Origin: Burkholderiales bacterium PBB2
GTDB lineage: Bacteria; Pseudomonadota; Gammaproteobacteria; Burkholderiales; Burkholderiaceae_C
NCBI GenBank assembly: GCA_002255955.1
Contig: NKIM01000013.1
Coordinates: forward strand, 63,362-127,361
Direction of reading: 5' to 3'
Length of the DNA: 64,000 bases
Shown: piece by piece, positions 43,961 to 53,549 of the stretch
Position numbering within the stretch: position 1 is the stretch's first letter
Layout of the letters: each line of letters begins with the position of its first letter
Notes under the pieces: model-generated
Seen by the model: the letters and a program-made list of their open reading frames with translations, nothing else
Told to the model about the DNA's origin: nothing
Databases searched by the model: none
Position numbers and translations under genes: made by a program

Positions 43961-44038
43961 CGCCGGATTATCCCTGCTGCGGCTCACGCCCCTCGGGAAA
44001 ACACCAATCCACCGACCAAGAGCTGGGCAGCAGCGGCC

Positions 44039-44419
44039 TCAGCCGCCCGCTTGCTTGACCGTCCACGTGCCTTTTTTCTTGAGCAATTCAATCACGCGCT
44101 CGCGGTGGTCGCCCTGCACCTCGATCACGCCGTCCTTGACCGTGCCGCCCGAGCCGCAGGCGGCCTTGAGCTCCTTGCCCAGGGCGATCAGGCCGGCTTC
44201 GTCGAGTGGCACGCCCTTGACCAGGGTGACGCCCTTGCCGGCCCGGCCCTTGGTCTCGCGCGAGACGCGCACGATGCCGTCGCCCTTGGGCAGCTGAGGC
44301 CGGCCGCAGCGGCAATCGGCCTTGGCCTGGCGGCATTCCGGGCAGGTGCGGCCGCTGTCGGTGGAATAGACCAGGCCGGACAAGGCGCCCAGGCCGGACA
44401 GGGATTTGCTGGACTTCAT
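44039..44419 (-). CDS. SUI1/YciH-family translation initiation factor-like protein
   Basis: A 126-residue protein with the eIF1/SUI1 fold at its C-terminus (GVTLVKGVPLDEAGLIALG, then CGSGGTVKDGVIEVQGDHRERV). A cysteine cluster (CPECRQAKADCRC, about 27-39) lies upstream. Bacterial YciH proteins modulate start-codon selection and stress translation, but the exact role is unclear. The start overlaps the dusC stop by four bases. Confidence 0.9.
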   Translation of the reverse strand: MKSSKSLSGLGALSGLVYSTDSGRTCPECRQAKADCRCGRPQLPKGDGIVRVSRETKGRAGKGVTLVKGVPLDEAGLIALGKELKAACGSGGTVKDGVIEVQGDHRERVIELLKKKGTWTVKQAGG

Positions 44420-45411
44420 GCGGTGCAACTTTCTACTTCTTCATCGATCGGACGCGGACAGAGTGGCCGCGGCCCGCGCTCGTCCGGGCCGAACATCTGC
44501 AGGTCCAACTCCTCGGGCGAATTGACCGTGCGCAGGCGCAGATAGGCCTCTTCCGCCTCGGGGTAGTGCCGGCGCAGGTAATGCAGCCATTGTTTCAGGC
44601 GGCCAGCCTGGTGACGATGGGCCACGTTGCGGCGCACCAGATCAAAGAAGCCGCGCATCAGCGGCAGCAGCGCAGCCCAGCTCAGCGGCGGCCCATCCGG
44701 GGACTGCAAGGCCAGGGCCAGGCCTGGGTTGGCCACCATGCCGCGGCCCACCATCAAATCACTGCAGCCGCTTTGCGCGCGGCAGTTCTCGGCGTCGGCC
44801 GGCGTCCAGATTTCGCCATTGGCCACCACCCGCGCCTGCAACGCCTCGCGCACCGCGGCGATGCGGTCCCAGTAGGCCGGCGGCTTGTAGCCATCGGCCT
44901 TGGTGCGGGCGTGGATGACCAGCTCCTCGGCGCCGCCGTCCTGCATGGCCAGGGCGCAATCGAGTGTGCGGTGGCTGTCCATATAGCCCAGGCGCATCTT
45001 GGCCGAGAGCGGCATGTCGACCGGCATGGCGCGGCGCACGGCCGAGACGATCTCGTGGATCAGCTCCGGCTCATCCAGCAGCACCGCACCGCCGCGATGG
45101 CGGTTCACGCATTTTGCCGGGCAGCCGAAATTGAGGTCGATGCCGGCCGGCCCCAGGGCCGCCAGCTTGGCTGCGTTCTCGGCCATGCAGACCGGGTCGC
45201 TGCCCAGCAGCTGGGCCCGCACCGGCACACCCGCCGCCGTACGCCCGCCGTTCAGCAGCTCGGGCACGATGCGAGTGAAAACACGGTTGGGCATCAGCAT
45301 GTCGGTGATGCGGATGAACTCGGACACGCAGCGGTCGATGCCGCCGACGCGGGTCAGCACATCCCGGAGCATGTGGTCCAACAGACCTTCCATCGGCGCC
45401 AACAAAATCAT
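44416..45411 (-). CDS. dusC: tRNA-dihydrouridine(16) synthase DusC
   Basis: An FMN enzyme that reduces U16 in tRNA. The 331-residue protein begins MILLAPMEGLLDHMLRDVL and has FMN-site LNFGCPAKCVNRHRGGAVLL with the catalytic cysteine. It also has the KMRLGY, HARTK and NGEIWTPADAENC blocks typical of DusC rather than DusA or DusB. It overlaps the YgjP-like gene upstream and the SUI1 gene downstream by four bases each. Confidence 0.94.
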   Translation of the reverse strand: MILLAPMEGLLDHMLRDVLTRVGGIDRCVSEFIRITDMLMPNRVFTRIVPELLNGGRTAAGVPVRAQLLGSDPVCMAENAAKLAALGPAGIDLNFGCPAKCVNRHRGGAVLLDEPELIHEIVSAVRRAMPVDMPLSAKMRLGYMDSHRTLDCALAMQDGGAEELVIHARTKADGYKPPAYWDRIAAVREALQARVVANGEIWTPADAENCRAQSGCSDLMVGRGMVANPGLALALQSPDGPPLSWAALLPLMRGFFDLVRRNVAHRHQAGRLKQWLHYLRRHYPEAEEAYLRLRTVNSPEELDLQMFGPDERGPRPLCPRPIDEEVESCTA

Positions 45412-45917
45412 GGCGCAGCCTCCGCTGCCAGCAGGTCTTGATGCGTGAGGTACAGGCGCAGATCGAACTCCAGCTGGCCGTAGGCCGGCTCCATATGCTG
45501 GCAGAGCTGGTAGAAGGCCTTGTTGTGGTCCAGCTCCTTGAGGTGGGCCAACTCGTGCACCACGATCATCTTGAGGAACTCGGCCGGGGCTTCCTTGAAC
45601 AGGCTGGCGACGCGGATCTCGCGTTTGCTGGTCAGCTTGGCGCCCTGCACGCGCGAGGCGCGGGTGTGGGTGCCCAGGGCATGCTGCAGCACCTTGAGCT
45701 TGGCATCGAAGCAAACCTTGGACAGGGGCGGCGCATTGCGCAGGTAGCGGTTCTTCAGCGCCATGGTGTAGTCGAACAGCGCCGTGTCGCTGCGCACCTC
45801 ATGGCCCAGCGGGGAGCGGCGCGCCAGGGTCTCGCCCAGGCGGCCGGCGTCGATCAGCTGCTGCACCTGGGCCAGCAACTCGGCCGGATAACCGGCCAGG
45901 TACTTCAAAGTCGGCAT
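45408..45917 (-). CDS. YgjP-like M48-type zinc metallopeptidase
   Basis: A 169-residue protein with the zinc motif HELAHLKELDHNKAFY (H-E-x2-H, then a further histidine), as in the DUF45/YgjP family. No signal peptide or membrane segment is visible, so it is probably cytosolic; the substrate is unknown. ATG 45917 gives the conserved MPTLKYLAGYP start. It is overlapped by dusC and runs close behind the M3 peptidase gene (stop 45926). Confidence 0.87.
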   Translation of the reverse strand: MPTLKYLAGYPAELLAQVQQLIDAGRLGETLARRSPLGHEVRSDTALFDYTMALKNRYLRNAPPLSKVCFDAKLKVLQHALGTHTRASRVQGAKLTSKREIRVASLFKEAPAEFLKMIVVHELAHLKELDHNKAFYQLCQHMEPAYGQLEFDLRLYLTHQDLLAAEAAP

Positions 45918-45925
45918 CACGAGGT

Positions 45926-47809
45926 TCAGCTCGGCTCGGCGAGCGCCGCGGGGCTGATGCTGTAGTTCGCTGCGATCCAGGTCTCGAACTGATTGCACAT
46001 GGCTTCATCCCCCTCGCGGTTGTCAGCCAGCAACTGCTCGCCGTGGACGATGCGGATCTCGGCCGCCAGGGCCGAGGGGAACTCGCTCGGGTACTGGCGC
46101 TGCGCGGCGGCGGCCATGCTGGCCTGGGCCTCGGCCCAGCAGTCCTCGACCGACTGATTGCAGGCCTCGGCCAGGTAGCGGGCCGAGAAGCCCTCGCCCG
46201 TCAGGCTGCGCAAGGTGGCGTCGTGATCGATGCTGTTGCCCGGTTCCCAGTAATGCGCCGACAGCGCCGGGCCGATGGCCGGGTTGTCGGTCAGATAGCC
46301 ATGCTTGCGCAGGAAGTGAGCGCGGGTCTGGTAGACGGCCATATGGGCCAGCAGATAGCCCTGGTAGGACGCCGCCGACTCCTGGTTGAGCAGATGCGGG
46401 ATCGCCAGCAGCGGCCGTGGGCTGTGCACACCTAGAACGCTCTGCTCGGTGGCGCGGGCCAGGGCGAGCACGTTCTCCGCTGTCAAGGCTTCATCCTGCA
46501 TGGCGTAGAGCGCCGCTTCGAAATAGGGCACGACGGCGATCGAGCGCTCGTCAAAAGCGCGCATGGGCTGGCTGCTGGCGATGCGGGCATGGATCAGCTC
46601 ATCGGGGATGGCCTCGCCCGCGGCATTGCGGGCATAACGCTTGAGCCAGTCGGCATCGCCGAGCAGGCTGTCGCAGAACATCGATTGGGTCTCGGCGTAG
46701 GCCATTGAGGTCGGCGCGAACTCCTGCGAGAAGCAGGGCGAGTTCTGCACCACATTGGCGAAATGCGCGGCATGACCACCTTCGTGGAACAAGGTGTTGA
46801 TGGCGCGCAGGCCGCTGCCGACCTGGTCAGGCTTGGCCTCGGCGGTGAAGTTGATCTGGCCCGGCACCCAGCGGCCTTGTGCATCGACATGGCTGGGAAT
46901 GGGGCCGTGGCAGAAGCCGTTCTGGTACTTGCCGGCGCGCTCCAACAAATCCAGCTGCAGAGTGGCCCCGCGGTACTGGATGCCAAGGCGCCGGAAGCTC
47001 TGTACCCAGCGGCGCAAGGCGGGCCCGAAAGGCATATAAGCATCCATGCGGCGCACCACATCGCCTGCCGAGTAGAAGCGCAGATTCCAGGGCTGCAGGG
47101 CCTGCTCGCCATGGCGGGCCTTCAAATCAGCCAGGGCGCGGGTGTTGGCCGCATCAGTGCGCTGCACGAAATCGTCGAGGATGTCCTTCAGCTGCTGCGG
47201 CGTCATGCGCTCGTTCTTGCGCAGCTTGAGTTCGAAGTAGTTATCGAATCCCAGGGCCCGCGCAAAGCGGTTGCGCAAGCGCACCAGATCGAGAAAGCCG
47301 TTGGCCAGCACCCATTGCTCAATCGCGTAAAAGGCTTCGAGCGAGCTGCGCCGGCGGGCTTCGTTGGGGTTGGTGGCCAGATTGGTGGCCAGCATGGACA
47401 GCGAGGCGACCTCGCTCTCGCCGGCTTCGTTGATGTGCCTCGGCTGCAGCTCGCGCTTGGCGGCAAAGATGCGGCTCTCGGCCTCGATGATCTCGGCCAT
47501 CAGGGCGCGGCCGGCTTCGTTGTCGATGATATTGGCCTCGAACACGGCCAGCCAGCCGCGCAGGCCGTGCAGCAGCCCCGCGCGCTCCGGGCAATCCTCG
47601 GCCGATTCAAGCCGCGCGATGTGCTCACGCGTCGCGGCCAGGCGGGCCGGGTCGGAGATGAAGGCCTTGTAGGCGCCCTCGGCCCGCTCGAAGCCGGCCT
47701 GGTCCTCGCTGGTGGCCATATAGGTGGCCCAGAACAGGTCTTCCTTGCTCTTGTGGACCTGCAAATAGTCCTGGTTCAGCTGGTCAAAAAAAGCGCGGGC
47801 GCGGTCCAT
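45926..47809 (-). CDS. M3-family oligopeptidase
   Basis: A 627-residue zinc endopeptidase related to PepF/thimet oligopeptidases. The active site is LFHEGGHAAHF (HExxH). The flanking regions include GHGPIPSHVD-type (FCHGPIPSHVD) and ETQSMFCDSLL, which brings the third ligand. The protein is helical and cytosolic, with no signal peptide. I chose ATG 47809 (MDRARAFFDQL) because the upstream frame to 48034 is antisense to the ferredoxin gene. Confidence 0.9.
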   Translation of the reverse strand: MDRARAFFDQLNQDYLQVHKSKEDLFWATYMATSEDQAGFERAEGAYKAFISDPARLAATREHIARLESAEDCPERAGLLHGLRGWLAVFEANIIDNEAGRALMAEIIEAESRIFAAKRELQPRHINEAGESEVASLSMLATNLATNPNEARRRSSLEAFYAIEQWVLANGFLDLVRLRNRFARALGFDNYFELKLRKNERMTPQQLKDILDDFVQRTDAANTRALADLKARHGEQALQPWNLRFYSAGDVVRRMDAYMPFGPALRRWVQSFRRLGIQYRGATLQLDLLERAGKYQNGFCHGPIPSHVDAQGRWVPGQINFTAEAKPDQVGSGLRAINTLFHEGGHAAHFANVVQNSPCFSQEFAPTSMAYAETQSMFCDSLLGDADWLKRYARNAAGEAIPDELIHARIASSQPMRAFDERSIAVVPYFEAALYAMQDEALTAENVLALARATEQSVLGVHSPRPLLAIPHLLNQESAASYQGYLLAHMAVYQTRAHFLRKHGYLTDNPAIGPALSAHYWEPGNSIDHDATLRSLTGEGFSARYLAEACNQSVEDCWAEAQASMAAAAQRQYPSEFPSALAAEIRIVHGEQLLADNREGDEAMCNQFETWIAANYSISPAALAEPS

Positions 47810-47903
47810 GGAGGCGGCTCTTGTGAAGTCGGCAGGGGCGAGAGCATAGCGGTTCGGCCGCTGGAGCCGGCTTGGCAAGGCCACTTTGGGCCATGATGCC
47901 GGC

Positions 47904-48203
47904 ATGAGCACGACCTTCCAGATCCGCCTGCTGCAGGCGGACGAAGCCAGCGAGAGCTTCCCCGCCCGAGCCGACCAGACGATTCTGCAAGCCGCCCTGC
48001 AGGCCGGCGCCTTCATGCTCAGCAGCTGCCGCAATGGCAGCTGCCGGGCCTGTGTGCGTCAGCTGCTGGAGGGTGAGATTGCCTACCGCATCGAATGGCC
48101 AGGCCTGAGCCGGGAGGAAAAGGCCGAGGGCTGGGTGCTGCCCTGTGTGGCGGAGGCGCGCAGCGACCTGCTGCTGGCGCCGGTACGGCGCGAAGGCGGC
48201 TGA
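47904..48203 (+). CDS. plant-type 2Fe-2S ferredoxin
   Basis: A 99-residue small ferredoxin with cysteines C42-x4-C47-x2-C50-x30-C81 (LSSCRNGSCRACV and PCVAE), the arrangement of the ferredoxin domain found alone or in oxygenase reductases. It is probably an electron carrier in the cytosol; the partner is not in sight. The basic CRNGSCRACV loop differs from the usual CxxGxCGxC. It is divergent from the M3 peptidase gene. Confidence 0.88.
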   Translation: MSTTFQIRLLQADEASESFPARADQTILQAALQAGAFMLSSCRNGSCRACVRQLLEGEIAYRIEWPGLSREEKAEGWVLPCVAEARSDLLLAPVRREGG

Positions 48204-48213
48204 GGCCCGGCGC

Positions 48214-49446
48214 TCAGCGCGGCGCTGCGGGATCGGCCGGCGCGGGATCGGCAGACGCGGGATCGGCAGAAGCGGGCTCGCTCAGCGCCTCGGCGGCCCG
48301 CTCCTCGGTCGCCGGCTCGGGCGACACCGACGCCGTTTCGGCCTCTTCCAAAGCTTGCACCATGGCCTGACCCGGGTTGCGCTCCTTGGCGGTCACTTCC
48401 AGGTAATGCTGTTCGATGAAACCCTTCTCGACCAGATTGCGCTTGAGCGAGTCTTCCAGCTCCTCGATCCGGCCCTTGAGTTTTTCGATCTCTTTTTCCA
48501 GCTTGGCCTTGGTTTCCAGCACGGCCTCGTCGACCGGCTCGTCATGCGCAGGCGGGTCGGCCGACAAGACTTCGAGGTCGTGGCGCAGCTTCTGGATGGT
48601 GCGCTCGGCCGTGGCCAACTGCTCGCGCTGGGCCTGGGCCTCGCGCTCCAGGGCCTTGATGGCGGCGGCATTGGGCGGCGCCTCCGAGCCGGCTGAAGAC
48701 GCGGCCGCCTCACCCGGTCCGCGCAAGGCCAGGTCTTCCAACTCGCGCTGCAGGCGGGCGGCCGTGCGCTCGGCACGCTCGGCGCGCAGCTCAAAGCCGC
48801 TGGCACGCTCCTGCGCCTGCTGGACCTGGCCACGCAGCTGCTCCAGGCGTTGGCGGGTCGAGGCCAGCTCGGCGCTGTCGGCGCCGCTCGCGTTGCCCCC
48901 TCCGCCACCGGTGCGGGCACGCAGGCTGCTGATCTGGCGCAGGCTTTCCTCCAGGCGCTCGCGCGTGCGCCCCAGCTCCACCTGCACCCGTTGGCGCTGG
49001 GCCAGCAGGCGATCGACCTCGTTGCGATGGCTGCGCTTGAGGCGTTCCATCTGCTCGGCATTCATTTCATGGGCATGGGCCGGCCAGGGTTCGCGGTCGG
49101 CCTCGCGCTGGGCGCGGTCGGCGGCGGTGTCCATGCCGTAGCTGTTGATCAGGGTGCGCACCATCTCGGGCAGTTCACTGAGCAGGTGCATATCGGGCGC
49201 CTGAGCGCCGCCGAAATTGCTGTTCACCGCCCCGCCCCGACCCTCGGCCACACGCATCAGCTCATGCGCAGCGATCTTCATCTCGCGCCCGGCATCGCGG
49301 GTCTCGCGCAGGGCGTTGACGATGTGGATGTGGTTGCTTTCCTCGTAGCGCGTCATGCGCCAGTAGGTGGCGATCACCACGATGATCACCACCACATTGG
49401 CGAGAAAGAGGGAAACGGCGGCAACGCCTTCGACGGTCAGTTCCAT
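48214..49446 (-). CDS. membrane-anchored coiled-coil protein of unknown function
   Basis: A 410-residue protein with one N-terminal transmembrane helix (about 7-28, VSLFLANVVVIIVVIATYW). A linker and two long coiled-coil stretches follow (about 125-260 and 275-360, rich in E, R, Q and L heptads). The C-terminus has repeats of PASAD/PAPAD encoded by imperfect 15-base repeats (48229-48275). I do not recognise a named family. It lies 34 bases beyond the stop of the CheY-like gene on the same strand, so it may be a scaffold for that regulator. ATG 49446 starts the membrane helix. Confidence 0.75.
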   Translation of the reverse strand: MELTVEGVAAVSLFLANVVVIIVVIATYWRMTRYEESNHIHIVNALRETRDAGREMKIAAHELMRVAEGRGGAVNSNFGGAQAPDMHLLSELPEMVRTLINSYGMDTAADRAQREADREPWPAHAHEMNAEQMERLKRSHRNEVDRLLAQRQRVQVELGRTRERLEESLRQISSLRARTGGGGGNASGADSAELASTRQRLEQLRGQVQQAQERASGFELRAERAERTAARLQRELEDLALRGPGEAAASSAGSEAPPNAAAIKALEREAQAQREQLATAERTIQKLRHDLEVLSADPPAHDEPVDEAVLETKAKLEKEIEKLKGRIEELEDSLKRNLVEKGFIEQHYLEVTAKERNPGQAMVQALEEAETASVSPEPATEERAAEALSEPASADPASADPAPADPAAPR

Positions 49447-49480
49447 GGCGGGCGCGGCTCCTCGTCCAGGCGGGCGATGC

Positions 49481-50380
49481 TCACAGGCGGATAAAGGCCA
49501 TGCGGCCCTCGCCATAGCCTGGCACCGAGAGGCGGTAGTCGCTGCGGCCGATGTCGCGCTCCATCAGGCTGCGCAGCTTGTCGAAGGGCTTGGCCACCAG
49601 ATTCACCACCTTCAGCGTCACCGCCGGCGAGCCCGGCTCGCGCGTCAGAATGCCCGCGGCCGAGCGCAAGAAGAGATCGGCCTGGGCCATCATCTCCGGC
49701 GTGGGCACGCCCGAACTCAGCGCCAGGCGCACCGGCGGCGGCTGCAGCTGTGCCCCGCCGCCGCCCAGGATGCAACAGGCATTGACATCGAGGATGCCAA
49801 GAGCATGCGGGGTCTTCTGCCCTTCGGCCACATACATGGCCAGGTTGTGGGGCAGCTTGAGGTCGTTCAGGCCCTGGCCCGGTGCCGGGATCAGGCGGAA
49901 GGGAATCTCGCGCATCTGGCTCTTGATCAAGCGGTTCAGCGCCTCGGCCGATTCCAGCGCCGGCGCCGGGCCCTTGGCCGCCTCGCGGCAGGAAGCCAGG
50001 GCCGCCTGCACCTCGCGCAAGAGGTCTTCATCCTTGAAGGGCTTGTTGATCACGAAGATGGCGCCGTTGCTGCGCGCCTGCGAGAGATGGCGTTCGCCCG
50101 TCTCGGTGGTGACGAAGCCGACCTTGATCTCGTGGCGGCCGATCTGGCGCAGGGTCTGCAGCATCTCCAAGCCGCTGACCTTGGGCATGTGCCAGTCGGA
50201 GATGACCAGATCGGGCTCGAAGCTGGTGACCAGACGCAAGGCCTGCTCGCCATCCATGGCCAGCTCGAACTGCAACGGGCCCAGGGAGGCCGCCTGCAGC
50301 ACGCGCTGGATGATGGCCTGGATGGCTCGGCTGTCGTCGACGATCAGGACACGCAGTGGGGCTAGATTGGCTGTTTGCAT
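49481..50380 (-). CDS. two-domain response regulator (CheY-like receiver plus uncharacterised domain)
   Basis: A 299-residue protein. Residues 8-130 are a CheY-type receiver with D15-D16 (LIVDDSRA), phospho-acceptor in LVISDWHMPKVSG and the lysine in VINKPF. Residues 150-299 are a second domain without a DNA-binding motif (ALGILDVNACCILGGGGAQL and MMAQADLFLRSAAGIL). This domain may be a distant CheC/CheX-type fold, which is a guess. It follows the CheX-like gene by 7 bases. ATG 50380 is used. Confidence 0.8.
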   Translation of the reverse strand: MQTANLAPLRVLIVDDSRAIQAIIQRVLQAASLGPLQFELAMDGEQALRLVTSFEPDLVISDWHMPKVSGLEMLQTLRQIGRHEIKVGFVTTETGERHLSQARSNGAIFVINKPFKDEDLLREVQAALASCREAAKGPAPALESAEALNRLIKSQMREIPFRLIPAPGQGLNDLKLPHNLAMYVAEGQKTPHALGILDVNACCILGGGGAQLQPPPVRLALSSGVPTPEMMAQADLFLRSAAGILTREPGSPAVTLKVVNLVAKPFDKLRSLMERDIGRSDYRLSVPGYGEGRMAFIRL

Positions 50381-50387
50381 GATCTCT

Positions 50388-50885
50388 TCACTCGCGGCAA
50401 AAGCTGCCATCACGATGGATGTCAGTCAGCATCACGGCCAGCCGGCGGGGCTGGTCGCTGGATACCACAAAAAGGGCGCGGCGTTCGCCGCGGTGCGTGT
50501 ATTCGGGCCACTGCTGGCGGTCCAGCGGCTGCGGCAGGCCGAGGTTGGCCAGGCTGGCGTCATCCAGGCATTCCATCAAGCTGGCGCTGAGGATGTTGCA
50601 GAGCTCGGCGCCGGCGTCCTGCAGGTCGGCCGGGCTCAGCTGCTCGGGCGGCAGGCCGAACATGGCAGCGGCCAGGGCCTGGCTCTCGGCCGCGCCCATG
50701 AGCAAGAGCACCAGCGCGCGCGGATGACTGCTGAAGCCGGTGACGCAATCGGTGATGGGCAGCATGAAGCAGGCGTCGTCGGCCTGCGGCGTAGGGGGCT
50801 CGGCGGCCGGTGCAAAGGCACAGCTCTGCCCGGTCAAGCCTGACCAGGCGCGCGCCAAATTGCTCAGAACAACCCCTTCGTGCAC
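50388..50885 (-). CDS. CheX/CheC-like protein
   Basis: A 165-residue protein with a stretch DLQDAGAELCNILSASLM (about 86-103) resembling the ExxN phosphatase motif of CheX and CheC. If so, it would dephosphorylate the receiver encoded next to it. It starts with GTG at 50885, supported by GGAGGT 6 bases upstream. There is no membrane segment. The identification rests on one motif and on the neighbouring CheY-like gene. The 284 bases before it (50886-51169) hold no clear gene. Confidence 0.6.
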   Translation of the reverse strand: MHEGVVLSNLARAWSGLTGQSCAFAPAAEPPTPQADDACFMLPITDCVTGFSSHPRALVLLLMGAAESQALAAAMFGLPPEQLSPADLQDAGAELCNILSASLMECLDDASLANLGLPQPLDRQQWPEYTHRGERRALFVVSSDQPRRLAVMLTDIHRDGSFCRE

Positions 50886-51169
50886 TCAACCACCTCCAAG
50901 GCTTGAGGCTGAGTGTCCGCGCAAGCGGCCAGCGGCCAAAGCCCGAGCAAAGCGACCAAGACCGGCTTTCTCCGGCGCCCGGGCCACAGGCGCGAGGCAC
51001 ACACTCGCTCCACAGCGTCTGTGGACAAGTCCGTGCACAGCCTGCGCACGCCGCTCGCAAGTGCTTGATTTCACAGAATCTTTGCTGGATTGCTGCAAAA
51101 ACAGGCAGAGTTCCAGGAACCCAGCCGGAGAGGGGCGGGATAATCACGGGTTCGCCGCGCCCCACACCC

Positions 51170-51760
51170 ATGCACAGAACCATTTTCACCACGCCCGTCG
51201 TCAACAGCCTGTTGCGCGGCTTCTCCATCGCCTTTTTGAAGCTGCGCGGCTGGACCCTGGACGGCCAGTTGCCCGCCGCCCACCCCAAATGCGTGCTGAT
51301 CGCCGCCCCGCACACCAGCAACTGGGACCTGCCCTACACGCTGATGGTGGCCTTCGCCCTGAGGCTCAATGTCTACTGGATGGGCAAGCAGCAGATCTTC
51401 CGCTGGCCCTTCGGCCCGGTGATGCGCTGGCTGGGCGGCATCAGCGTGAACCGCGAGCAATCGAGCAATCTGGTGGCCGCATCGGCCGCGGCCCTGGTGG
51501 CCGCCGATGGCGCGGTGCAGCTGATCGTGCCGCCCGAGGGCACGCGCAGCAAGACCCGCTACTGGAAGACCGGTTTCTACTGGATCGCCCACACCGCCCA
51601 GGTGCCCATCGTGATGGCCTACATGGACTATGAGCGCAAGCTCAGCGGCCTGGGCCCGATCTTCGTGCCCAGCGGTGACATCGAGGCCGATATGGTCAAG
51701 ATCAAGGCCTTCTACGCCCAGTTCAAAGGCAAGAACGCCTCGCAGTTCGACCACCAATGA
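51170..51760 (+). CDS. lysophospholipid acyltransferase-family protein (second paralogue)
   Basis: A 196-residue membrane-associated acyltransferase with [24 protein letters not shown] and PPEGTRSKT. It is a relative of the gene at 30753-31400: both share the HTSNWD box, the EGTRS motif and a C-terminal SGDIEAD. The acceptor is unknown. It overlaps the VF530 gene by four bases. The ATG at 51170 opens the conserved region. Confidence 0.85.
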   Translation: MHRTIFTTPVVNSLLRGFSIAFLKLRGWTLDGQLPAAHPKCVLIAAPHTSNWDLPYTLMVAFALRLNVYWMGKQQIFRWPFGPVMRWLGGISVNREQSSNLVAASAAALVAADGAVQLIVPPEGTRSKTRYWKTGFYWIAHTAQVPIVMAYMDYERKLSGLGPIFVPSGDIEADMVKIKAFYAQFKGKNASQFDHQ

Positions 51761-52032
51761 GCGAGCAGCACGACACCCCGGCGACGCCCCCGGCCGCCCC
51801 TGCGAAGAAGAACAAAGATCCGCTGCACGGCATCACCCTGGAAGCCATCGTCACCGAGCTGGCCCACTACTTCGGCTGGCGTGAACTGGGCGAGCAAATC
51901 CCCATCCGCTGCTTCCAGCAAGACCCCAGCGTCAGCTCCAGCCTCAAGTTCCTGCGCAAAACCCCCTGGGCCCGCGCCAAGGTGGAGAGCCTCTACCTGT
52001 TCATGAAACGAGAACAGGCGCGAAGCCGCTGA
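51757..52032 (+). CDS. VF530-family (DUF2132) DNA-binding-like protein
   Basis: A 91-residue protein matching the VF530 family ([21 protein letters not shown], then NIRCF-like [24 protein letters not shown] in two blocks). The family has an SPX/DNA-binding-like helical fold known from structure, but no proven function. An alanine/proline-rich N-terminus of about 18 residues precedes the domain. It is coupled to the acyltransferase and followed by a terminator. Confidence 0.88.
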   Translation: MSEQHDTPATPPAAPAKKNKDPLHGITLEAIVTELAHYFGWRELGEQIPIRCFQQDPSVSSSLKFLRKTPWARAKVESLYLFMKREQARSR

Positions 52033-52076
52033 ACCAGGTCGACTCGCTCCAGCCAAGATATCGCCCCCAGAAAAGA

Positions 52077-52114
52077 AAAGGCGCCCGGTCGAAACATCGA
52101 CCGGGCGCCTTTTT
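52077..52114. terminator. bidirectional intrinsic terminator
   Basis: Arms GGCGCCCGGTCGA (52080-52092) and TCGACCGGGCGCC (52097-52109) with an AACA loop are flanked by AAAA and TTTTT. It separates the VF530 gene from the leftward efflux operon. Confidence 0.95.
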
Positions 52115-52142
52115 GCTGGGGCTGCAGCGAATCGTCAGCGCA

Positions 52143-53549
52143 TCAGCTGGCCTTCACACCGCCGCCCAAGGCCTTGTACAGCTGCACGCCGTTGAGCAAG
52201 GAGCCCAGGCGCACTTGCAGCAAGGCTTGCTCGGCAGCGAACGCAGCGCGCTGGGCGTCCAGCAGTTCCAGGCTGTTGGAGGCGCCGTTGGCGTGGCGCA
52301 GTTCCACCAGCTTCAGGCGCTGCGATTCAGCGGCGGTCTGCGCGGCCTGGGCCTGCAACTGCTCGCCAAAGGTGGCGCGGCCGGCGAGTGCATCGGCCAC
52401 TTCGCGGAAGGCGGTTTGTACCGCCTTTTCGTACTGCGCCACGGCCACACCCTGGGCCGCCTTGACGGCTTGCAGATTGGCCTCGTTGCGACCCGAATCA
52501 AAGATGGGCACCAAGGCCTGACCCACCAGGCTGAAGGCGGTGTTCTTGAACAGCTCGGACAGCTGCGAGCTGGTCGTGCCCAGATTGCTGGTCAGCGTGA
52601 TGCTGGGGAAGAAGGCCGCCCGGGCCGCGCCGATATTGGCATTGGCGGCGCGCAGCTGCTGCTCGGCCTGCAGCACATCGGGGCGCTGCACCAGCACTTC
52701 AGACGGCAGGCCGGCCGGCACATCAGCCAGGCTTTGCGCTTGCAGGCGCTGGCCCGCCGGCAGATCGGCCGGCAGGGGCTGACCGACCAGCAACACCAGG
52801 GCGTTCTCGTCCTGGGCACGCTGGCGCTGCTGCTGGGCCACGGCCGCGCGGGTGGCGGCTGCGGCCGACTCGGCCGCGCTCAGGTCCAGCGAGGACGCCG
52901 CGCCCGCCTCGAACTTCAGGCGGGTCAGGCGCAGCGTGTCCTCGCGCGAAGCCAGGGTGCGCTGGGCCAGCTGCAGCAGCTCCTCGTCGGCCTGCAGCAC
53001 CAGATAAGCCGAGGCCACACCGGCCACCAGGCTGATCTGGGCGGCGCGGCTGCCTTCGGCCGTGGCCAGGTAGCGGGCCGTGGCGGCATCGACCTGGTTC
53101 TTCACCCGGCCCAGCAGATCGACCTCATAGGCCGTGACCTGCAGGCCTGCCTGGAAGTTGTTGCTGCTGCCCACGCCATTGCTGTTGGGCTGGCGGCTGG
53201 CGCTGAAACCGGCGTTGACCGTGGGCAGGCGGCTGGCTTCGCTGACGCGGGCCAGGGCCCGGGCCTGCTCGACATTGAGCAGGGCCACGCGCAGATCGCG
53301 GTTGTTCTTGAGTGACAGATCGATCAGGGCGCGCAGGCGCTCGTCCTGGCCGTAAAAGCTCTGCCAGCTCAGCTCGGCCGCGGCCGTGCCGCTCGTGGCG
53401 GACGGGGCCGACCACTGTGCAGCCACTGGGGCGGCCGGGCGCGCATGCTCAGGTGCCAGGCTGCCGCAGGCCGTCAGGCTCAGGGCTGCGAAGGCCAGCG
53501 CGCTCAGACGCAGCATCGGGGTCTTGCGAAAGATCTTGTTGTTTTCCAT
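52143..53549 (-). CDS. RND efflux outer-membrane factor (NodT/OprM-type lipoprotein)
   Basis: The outer-membrane channel of the tripartite pump. The 468-residue protein has a lipoprotein signal (LTAC, C28) and two OEP repeats rich in alanine-helical hairpins (YLVLQADEELLQLAQRTL; AYLVLQ and TAFREVADALAGR). Its ATG abuts the transporter stop directly, and AGGAGGT for it lies inside the transporter gene, so it is the third gene of the operon. Confidence 0.93.
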   Translation of the reverse strand: MENNKIFRKTPMLRLSALAFAALSLTACGSLAPEHARPAAPVAAQWSAPSATSGTAAAELSWQSFYGQDERLRALIDLSLKNNRDLRVALLNVEQARALARVSEASRLPTVNAGFSASRQPNSNGVGSSNNFQAGLQVTAYEVDLLGRVKNQVDAATARYLATAEGSRAAQISLVAGVASAYLVLQADEELLQLAQRTLASREDTLRLTRLKFEAGAASSLDLSAAESAAAATRAAVAQQQRQRAQDENALVLLVGQPLPADLPAGQRLQAQSLADVPAGLPSEVLVQRPDVLQAEQQLRAANANIGAARAAFFPSITLTSNLGTTSSQLSELFKNTAFSLVGQALVPIFDSGRNEANLQAVKAAQGVAVAQYEKAVQTAFREVADALAGRATFGEQLQAQAAQTAAESQRLKLVELRHANGASNSLELLDAQRAAFAAEQALLQVRLGSLLNGVQLYKALGGGVKAS

